From: Caldifarciminota bacterium
GTDB lineage: Bacteria > Hydrothermota > Hydrothermia > B15-G9
DNA length: 36,823 nt
Assembly (NCBI GenBank): GCA_027037615.1
Contig: JALVZN010000051.1
Span: 1 to 36,823 of the forward strand
Reading direction: 5' to 3'
Positions 32,118 to 36,823 of the stretch are shown here, in pieces; the stretch's first letter is position 1, and each line of letters begins with the position of its first letter. Both the position numbers and the translations under genes were made by a program. Under the pieces are notes generated by a model. The model saw nothing but the letters and a program-made list of their open reading frames with translations. It did no database searches and had not been told where the DNA came from.

Positions 32118-33542
32118 TTAATCCTTAACGCCACGAATTGAGTCTATGATGTAGCCTAAGAAAAGGAAGAAAATCGCCGATGCGACGCTTCCATAAGTCT
32201 TATCGATGTGGAACCAGCCAAGCCTGTTGGCTATCACACAGATGAAAATCACTATCGTGCCGCCGATGAACGCCATCTTCACGCCGAGTTTGCTCGTCCA
32301 CGGCCTCAGATAAATGCCAGCAAGTATGACTATTGCGCCTATCGCACGAATCGCATAAGAGACATAGGCGGAATCGAGAATTGCGCCTTTTATGATGATT
32401 GCAAGCGGGATGGTGATGAGGTTTATCCATATCACAAGCTGCCTTGAGGATTTCAACAGCGTTGCGTCATCGGCATCCCGTTTCAGGAGGTTATGGTAGA
32501 TGTCCCTGATGGTTATCGTAACGACGGCGAAGTTCACCGGGCCAACGGTCGAAAGTATTGCGGCCATGATGCCGGCTATGGCAATTCCGCCTATCACAGG
32601 ATGGATGAAATTGGTGCTCATCAAGAGCTTCGGCAGCACCTGTTTTGTGTTCTCTATGGTCGAAGGATCGAAGAACCTGCCCGTTCTGGCTATCAAGCCG
32701 AGGAAAGCGACCATCACGCCGAACGGTGCAATTATCAAACTTGAAAGGACAGCGGCTTTTTTCGCCACGCTCGGCGTTTTCGCGGCGAAGACAGGCTGAA
32801 TGCTTGCCTGTCCGGCCATCCCACCGAGTATCCCACCAAGGAGCAGAGAGAAGGCGTAGCTTATGTTCGTGCTGAACGGGTTATAGAAATTGGACGGCGA
32901 GCCTGTTGCGATCAGTGCCTGCTGCAACCCGTGAAAGCCTCCGATCCTGTGCATGCCTATGACAAAGGCGAGTCCAAGCCCGAGGAACATGGTCACCACA
33001 TGTATGACACCGGTAATCGCTATGGCGTGCATTCCCCCCATGTATGTGTAGAAAGTGATTATCACGGAAGCGATTATCACTCCCCAGAACCAGTTTATGT
33101 CGAACAGCCTTGAGACCACACCGGCGAAGGTCTGAAGCTGCACATAGGAGAGGGTGATGTAGGCTATCAGAAATGCGATGGCGGAAATCGTGCGCACATC
33201 CCGACCGAACAGGTGCTCCAGCATCTCACTTACGGTGTAAACCCCATATTTGCGGTAATGATAGGCCACTGTGAAGCCGATTATGACCATTCCGGTAGCT
33301 GTGGCGAGGTTGTAAAGCATCGGCTGAAGCGTCCCGATCTTGAACGCCTTTTCGCTGACGCCGATGGTGCTCATCCCACCGAGCCATTCAGCTGCAACGA
33401 CAACCGCACATGTGATCACGCCGAGGTTACGACCTGCAATCAGGAAATCTGCGGATGTCCTTGTGGCAAGCTTTTTGGTGAAGACCGATACCAACATGAC
33501 AAACAGGAAATACGCCGTGACTATTGCTATGTACACGATCAT
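32118..33542 (-). CDS. Sodium/solute symporter, SSS family
   Basis: The 474-residue protein has about 13 helices and SSS features: YFLFVMLVSVFTKKLATRTS, then ADFLIAGRNLG, AAEWLGGMSTIGVSEKAF and the mid-protein LLLGGILGGMAGQASIQPVFAA, with AAILSTVGPVNFAVVTITIR later, which corresponds to the sodium-site helix 8. Family members import sugars, proline, pantothenate, acetate or other solutes. The sequence does not identify the substrate. The start has AGGAG 7 nt upstream. It diverges from the UMF1 gene over 137 bp and ends at a strong terminator. Confidence 0.92.
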   Translation of the reverse strand: MIVYIAIVTAYFLFVMLVSVFTKKLATRTSADFLIAGRNLGVITCAVVVAAEWLGGMSTIGVSEKAFKIGTLQPMLYNLATATGMVIIGFTVAYHYRKYGVYTVSEMLEHLFGRDVRTISAIAFLIAYITLSYVQLQTFAGVVSRLFDINWFWGVIIASVIITFYTYMGGMHAIAITGVIHVVTMFLGLGLAFVIGMHRIGGFHGLQQALIATGSPSNFYNPFSTNISYAFSLLLGGILGGMAGQASIQPVFAAKTPSVAKKAAVLSSLIIAPFGVMVAFLGLIARTGRFFDPSTIENTKQVLPKLLMSTNFIHPVIGGIAIAGIMAAILSTVGPVNFAVVTITIRDIYHNLLKRDADDATLLKSSRQLVIWINLITIPLAIIIKGAILDSAYVSYAIRAIGAIVILAGIYLRPWTSKLGVKMAFIGGTIVIFICVIANRLGWFHIDKTYGSVASAIFFLFLGYIIDSIRGVKD

Positions 33543-33671
33543 CTCTCATCTCCTGGTTTTGTTGTTCTGATGGGACAAAATCTTACTGGAACTCAGCAGG
33601 TTTCTCAAATCTTATCGGCTTATACCCCATGTTATCCGCAACTTACCGTTCATGTATCGGGTTTCCATGTG

Positions 33672-33677
33672 TATAAT
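33672..33677 (+). promoter_or_regulatory. -10 element of the UMF1 gene, leaderless geometry
   Basis: A perfect TATAAT lies 8 nt before the ATG at 33686 and only 2 nt before the ATG at 33680, so the second ATG fits a transcript that starts at the codon. The -35 (TTCATG, 18 nt upstream) is weak. No Shine-Dalgarno sequence is present. Confidence 0.5.
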
Positions 33678-33685
33678 CAATGACT

Positions 33686-34951
33686 ATGAAAGCATTAAAG
33701 AAACTCGGGTTAACCAGGGACAGTCTTGCGTGGGCGCTATACGATTGGGCCAATTCAGCTTATGCCACGGTAGTCCTTGCCGCAGTGCTGCCGGCTTATT
33801 ACGCATCTTATGTGGCATCCCCGTTGCCTGCATACCTGAGAACGGCATACTGGGGTTATACCAATTTCATAGCAACGGCCCTGATAGCCATAATCGCCCC
33901 GATAATCGGAGGCATTTCCGACAGGTCCGCCAGCAGGAAAAAGTTCTGGATAGGGTTCGCTCTGCTCGGAATACTCGGAACCGGATTGCTCTACTATGTC
34001 GATAAAGGCGATTACCTCATGGCATCCGCACTGTTCATTGTCTCAATGCTCGGGTTCGGAGCCGCAAATGTGTTCTACGACAGCTTCCTCATTCAGGTTT
34101 CATCGCACAAAACATCCGATTTCGTGTCCAACCTCGGCTACGCTCTGGGCTACATCGGCGGCGGCATATTGCTGGCCATAAACCTCCTGATGATTCAAAA
34201 ACCGCATCTGTTCGGGCTTGAGAACCCGGTTCAGGCTATAAAGATAGGCTTCGTGCTCGTTGCGTTGTGGTGGCTTGTGTTCTCCATACCGTCGTGGATG
34301 CTGATACATGAGGAACGAGAGGAGCACCACATCCCGCTTAAAGAGGCCGCCCTCGATGGAATTGTGCATTTCGTGCGGATATTCAAGGAGATAGTGAAGA
34401 TTAGGAATGTCCTCATTTTTCTGATCGCATACTGGCTATACAACGATGGCATATCGACAATCATCAAGATGGCTGTGGTTTATGGCAAAGAGATAGGCAT
34501 CGGGAACGACGCCTTAATTCTGGCAATATTGATGGTTCAGTTCGTGGCGGCTCCGTTTGCCCTGTTGTTCGGCGTCATAACGCGCTTCATCCCGACCAAA
34601 TTTGCGCTATTTATCACGCTTGCAGTGTATTCAATCATCGCCGTTTTCGGCTATTACATGAAAGATGCGCACGACTTTTTTATTCTTGCCTTTCTGGTGG
34701 CGACGGTGCAGGGAGGGGCACAGGCGTTGAGCCGCAGCATGTTTAGCAGGTTGATACCTCCGGAGAAGAGGGCCGAATATTTCGGTTTCTTCTCCATGTC
34801 AGGCAAGTTTGCGAGCATATTTGGGCCGCTCCTCATGGGGATAGTGACACAGGAGACGGGCTCCGGCAGGAACGGCATCCTCATTCTGGTCGTGCTGTTC
34901 GTGCTTGGAGGGATTGTTCTCGGTTTTGTGAAGGAGAAACCGGCGACATAG
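33686..34951 (+). CDS. MFS transporter, UMF1/Atg22-like family
   Basis: The 421-residue protein has 12 predicted helices and UMF1 family motifs: LAWALYDWANSAYATVVLAA, IIAPIIGGISDRSASRKKFW (motif A) and SHKTSDFVSNLGYALGYIGG. Later segments include YWLYNDGISTIIKMAVVYGK and GGAQALSRSMFSRLIPPEKR. Yeast Atg22 exports amino acids from the vacuole; bacterial members are of unknown substrate. An ATG two codons earlier (33680) is in frame but lies between the -10 element and the expected transcription start, so 33686 is preferred. It ends opposite the next MFS gene at a shared hairpin. Confidence 0.92.
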   Translation: MKALKKLGLTRDSLAWALYDWANSAYATVVLAAVLPAYYASYVASPLPAYLRTAYWGYTNFIATALIAIIAPIIGGISDRSASRKKFWIGFALLGILGTGLLYYVDKGDYLMASALFIVSMLGFGAANVFYDSFLIQVSSHKTSDFVSNLGYALGYIGGGILLAINLLMIQKPHLFGLENPVQAIKIGFVLVALWWLVFSIPSWMLIHEEREEHHIPLKEAALDGIVHFVRIFKEIVKIRNVLIFLIAYWLYNDGISTIIKMAVVYGKEIGIGNDALILAILMVQFVAAPFALLFGVITRFIPTKFALFITLAVYSIIAVFGYYMKDAHDFFILAFLVATVQGGAQALSRSMFSRLIPPEKRAEYFGFFSMSGKFASIFGPLLMGIVTQETGSGRNGILILVVLFVLGGIVLGFVKEKPAT

Positions 34952-34954
34952 GCC

Positions 34955-34981
34955 GTTGCGGGCGGCTTCGCCGCCCGCAAC
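34955..34981. terminator. Bidirectional terminator hairpin between two MFS genes
   Basis: The arms gttgcgggcgg (34955-34965) and ccgcccgcaac (34971-34981) form a perfect 11-bp, GC-rich stem with the loop cttcg. It fills the space between the stop codons of the convergent genes. A U-tract is missing on both strands. Confidence 0.65.
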
Positions 34982-34989
34982 AATATAAT

Positions 34990-36177
34990 TCACTTCCTCT
35001 TTAGAAGCAGCAGTATTCCAGCTCCAGCGATGAATGATGTCACCGCGCCGTAATAGAACGGAGCCGACGGCGCAATCTTATCCCACAGCAGACCAGCAAT
35101 CACACTGGCAGGCAGCAGAGACAGGCCCATAAGGGTGTGGTAGAGGCCGTAAGCTGTCCCTAACCTCTCAGATGGCACGAAATCGGACACAACGGCCCTG
35201 CCAACTCCTTCCGTCATGGCATAGTAGATGCCATAGACGATGAGGATGAGAAATGCATAATCCATATGCTCATGCTTTATTAAGGCGAGCGAGATATAGA
35301 CAGCAGCGAACACGAGATAGCCAGCGCCTAAGACGAATTTCTTGCCGATTTTGTCGGACAGTGCACCAAGCGGCGTCGCAAGCAAGGCGTAAGACACATT
35401 GAAAATGAGGTATAACATGATTGTGCTTGACTCCGAGAAGCCAATATTTCTGAGCCTCAAGATGATGAATGCATCGCTTGAATTCCCTATTGCAAAGATC
35501 ACAGTGAACACGAGCAGGATGTAGAATTGCGCGGGGAAGCCCCGAAACGACAGCGTCTGACGGGTGCGATGATCCGTCGCCTCCGCCCTGTGCTTTTCCC
35601 TGACGAAAAATATCAGAACGAAGATGGCGATGGCGCCGGGGATGGCCGTCAGGTAGAAAATCGTCCGCAGGCCTTCGGGATTGAATTTGAGTATCAGGTA
35701 TGCGGTCAGTGGGCCGAGTATGGCGCCCAGGGTGTCAAGTGTCCTGTGAAATCCAAACGCCATTCCGGTCGCACCAGATTGAGTTGACTCGGCGATCAGG
35801 GCGTCTCTTGGCGATGTGCGGATCCCCTTCCCGACGCGATCGAGGAACCTGCCGATCAGCACATGCCACCATCGGGTAGAAAGTCCCATGAGCGGCTTCA
35901 CAACATTGGAAACGGTATAACCTGTCAGGATTAGCGCTTTCCTTCTGCGGATCCTGTCGGAGAGGTATCCGGAAAACACCTTCAAAAGACTGGCTGTGGC
36001 CTCCGCAAATCCTTCTATGAGCCCGATGGATGTCGCCGTGGCCTTCAGCACGGACGACAGGAAAAGCGGTATTACAGGGTAGATCATCTCAGATGAGATG
36101 TCCGTGAAAAATGACACGATGCCGAGCGCAACTACATTCTTGCTTATCTTCGCTTTTTGGCCTTCTCTTGCTTCCAA
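34990..36177 (-). CDS. MFS transporter
   Basis: The 395-residue protein has 12 predicted helices. Motif A appears as FSGYLSDRIRRRKALI, and IGRFLDRVGKGIRTSPRDAL is the typical segment of a subfamily of bacterial MFS proteins with unknown substrate. The second half keeps the motif-A-like LGALSDKIGKKFVLGAG. The start is a TTG at 36177 with AGGAGGT upstream, which is more convincing than any later ATG; the in-frame N-terminus MEAREGQKAKISKNVVALG supports it. It overlaps the upstream unrecognised gene by 34 bases. Substrate cannot be inferred. Confidence 0.9.
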   Translation of the reverse strand: MEAREGQKAKISKNVVALGIVSFFTDISSEMIYPVIPLFLSSVLKATATSIGLIEGFAEATASLLKVFSGYLSDRIRRRKALILTGYTVSNVVKPLMGLSTRWWHVLIGRFLDRVGKGIRTSPRDALIAESTQSGATGMAFGFHRTLDTLGAILGPLTAYLILKFNPEGLRTIFYLTAIPGAIAIFVLIFFVREKHRAEATDHRTRQTLSFRGFPAQFYILLVFTVIFAIGNSSDAFIILRLRNIGFSESSTIMLYLIFNVSYALLATPLGALSDKIGKKFVLGAGYLVFAAVYISLALIKHEHMDYAFLILIVYGIYYAMTEGVGRAVVSDFVPSERLGTAYGLYHTLMGLSLLPASVIAGLLWDKIAPSAPFYYGAVTSFIAGAGILLLLKRK

Positions 36178-36823
36178 TTCACACCTCCTACCTGTGGCAT
36201 TATGCTTGCCTTGTTGTTGACAGCGGTCGATTCCGCCGCAAAGCTCCGAGATGTTGAATCGATGATAGCAGACATTGAGGATCCGTTATTTGAAATATTT
36301 TTGCTGATGAACTCGATAAATCCGTTGATCTTTTCATCCACAATAGAATCTTTAATGACGGCGGTAATGGCATCCCTCAATTTGGCCAACCTGTTAATAA
36401 TTATGTGCTTTGCCGTATTAAGTTTGTCACCACCTTTTCCAACTCGTTTTACGCATTTCTGTATGTCATAAGCATAGTCGCTATAATAACCTAACAGAAA
36501 GAGATAGTAAGGCAGAGCCAAATCGGATTCTCCGGGTGAAATCTTCTGAGAAATATACCTGCTCGAAAGCTCCGTAACATACCTATGAACCCTTATAGAT
36601 GTGCAACTGGCGGAATCGCTCATCCTTGCGTTTACCACGGTGCCTTTGAATATCTCCTTTAACCTGTATATGATACTCTTATGGCTCTCGATTGGCCCTC
36701 GTTTTCCTTTTAGAATTGTTCTGTCACATAAGATCTTTTGAGAATCTTCCGCATAAGTGCCACTCCAGTGAGTCATCCTCTTTACATAGTAGGACATATA
36801 AGAAAGGTTTATGCTTGCCAGAC
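36144..36823 (-). CDS. Unrecognised protein, C-terminal part; 5' end outside the window
   Basis: The frame is open from the stop at 36144 to the right edge. An internal ATG at 36797 would give 217 residues, but no Shine-Dalgarno sequence precedes it and the frame continues upstream (LASINLSY before that Met), so the gene probably begins beyond the window. The visible part is soluble, basic at the C-terminus (WKQEKAKKRR) and mostly helical, with segments such as LPYYLFLLGYYSDYAYDIQK and IIINRLAKLRDAITAVIKDS. It has three scattered cysteines and no signal, membrane or catalytic motif that I recognise. It overlaps the MFS gene by 34 bases, so the two are co-transcribed. Confidence 0.6.
   Translation of the reverse strand, partial: LASINLSYMSYYVKRMTHWSGTYAEDSQKILCDRTILKGKRGPIESHKSIIYRLKEIFKGTVVNARMSDSASCTSIRVHRYVTELSSRYISQKISPGESDLALPYYLFLLGYYSDYAYDIQKCVKRVGKGGDKLNTAKHIIINRLAKLRDAITAVIKDSIVDEKINGFIEFISKNISNNGSSMSAIIDSTSRSFAAESTAVNNKASIMPQVGGVNWKQEKAKKRR

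Overview
The window looks like part of the chromosome of an uncultivated diderm bacterium that uses type IX secretion. The signs are a PorU-like gingipain-family sortase, three proteins ending in type IX-style or FlgD-like C-terminal domains, a heptose-pathway isomerase, a bactofilin, a sigma-54-type pilin promoter and several families of unknown function (DUF4321, DUF1015, a DUF6754-like protein). This mix fits FCB-group or WOR-3-like candidate phyla. That placement is an inference from gene content, because the window has no rRNA or taxonomic marker.

Layout. Positions 1-4816 (minus) hold the 5' part of a giant secreted calcium-binding repeat protein of thrombospondin type 3 character, with 144-residue tandem units. 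It runs off the left edge. From 16556 down to 5034 (minus) thirteen protein genes and two tRNA genes follow each other with no gap above 39 nt, behind one good promoter at 16583-16611. In order they are: phospholipase D-like protein, a 5'-nucleotidase-like protein with a degenerate active site, NfeD, slipin, a 53-residue NrdD-like glycyl-radical-loop protein, FmdB, tRNA-Cys, tRNA-Leu, DUF4321, two ABC sugar permeases, PorU, bactofilin, TatD and GmhA. A PKD lipoprotein (16705-17448, minus) and a Fur-family regulator (17557-17994, plus) diverge next to this block.

Positions 17995-19968 hold a locus rearranged by duplication. A block of about 325 bp contains the start of a DUF4143 ATPase gene, a shared divergent promoter with an operator-like palindrome, and the start of a secreted GH57-type glycosidase gene. 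It occurs twice. The left copy is a remnant and the right copy drives the intact ATPase (minus) and GH57 (plus) genes. A DUF1015 gene and a secreted purple-acid-phosphatase-like enzyme (minus) follow.

Positions 25996-29248 encode a tight four-gene operon of integral membrane proteins with no assigned function (DUF6754-like first gene). A type IV pilin-like gene follows, with a textbook sigma-54 promoter and a strong terminator, and then a glycosyltransferase family 9 gene that lacks its N-terminal half. The right end carries transporters: an AGCS amino acid/sodium symporter, an SSS sodium/solute symporter, a UMF1-type MFS protein and another MFS protein. The last, unrecognised gene runs off the right edge.

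How it fits together (inference): the secreted TSP3-repeat protein, the GH57 enzyme and the phosphatase are candidate exported proteins. The last two carry C-terminal sorting-type domains that a PorU-type sortase could process, and GmhA and the GT9 fragment point to heptose-containing lipopolysaccharide, the type of anchor such sortases use. Four genes at transcript heads (Fur, ATPase, DUF1015, UMF1) have a -10 element 7-9 nt before the start codon and no usable Shine-Dalgarno sequence, which suggests leaderless mRNAs alongside standard Shine-Dalgarno initiation.
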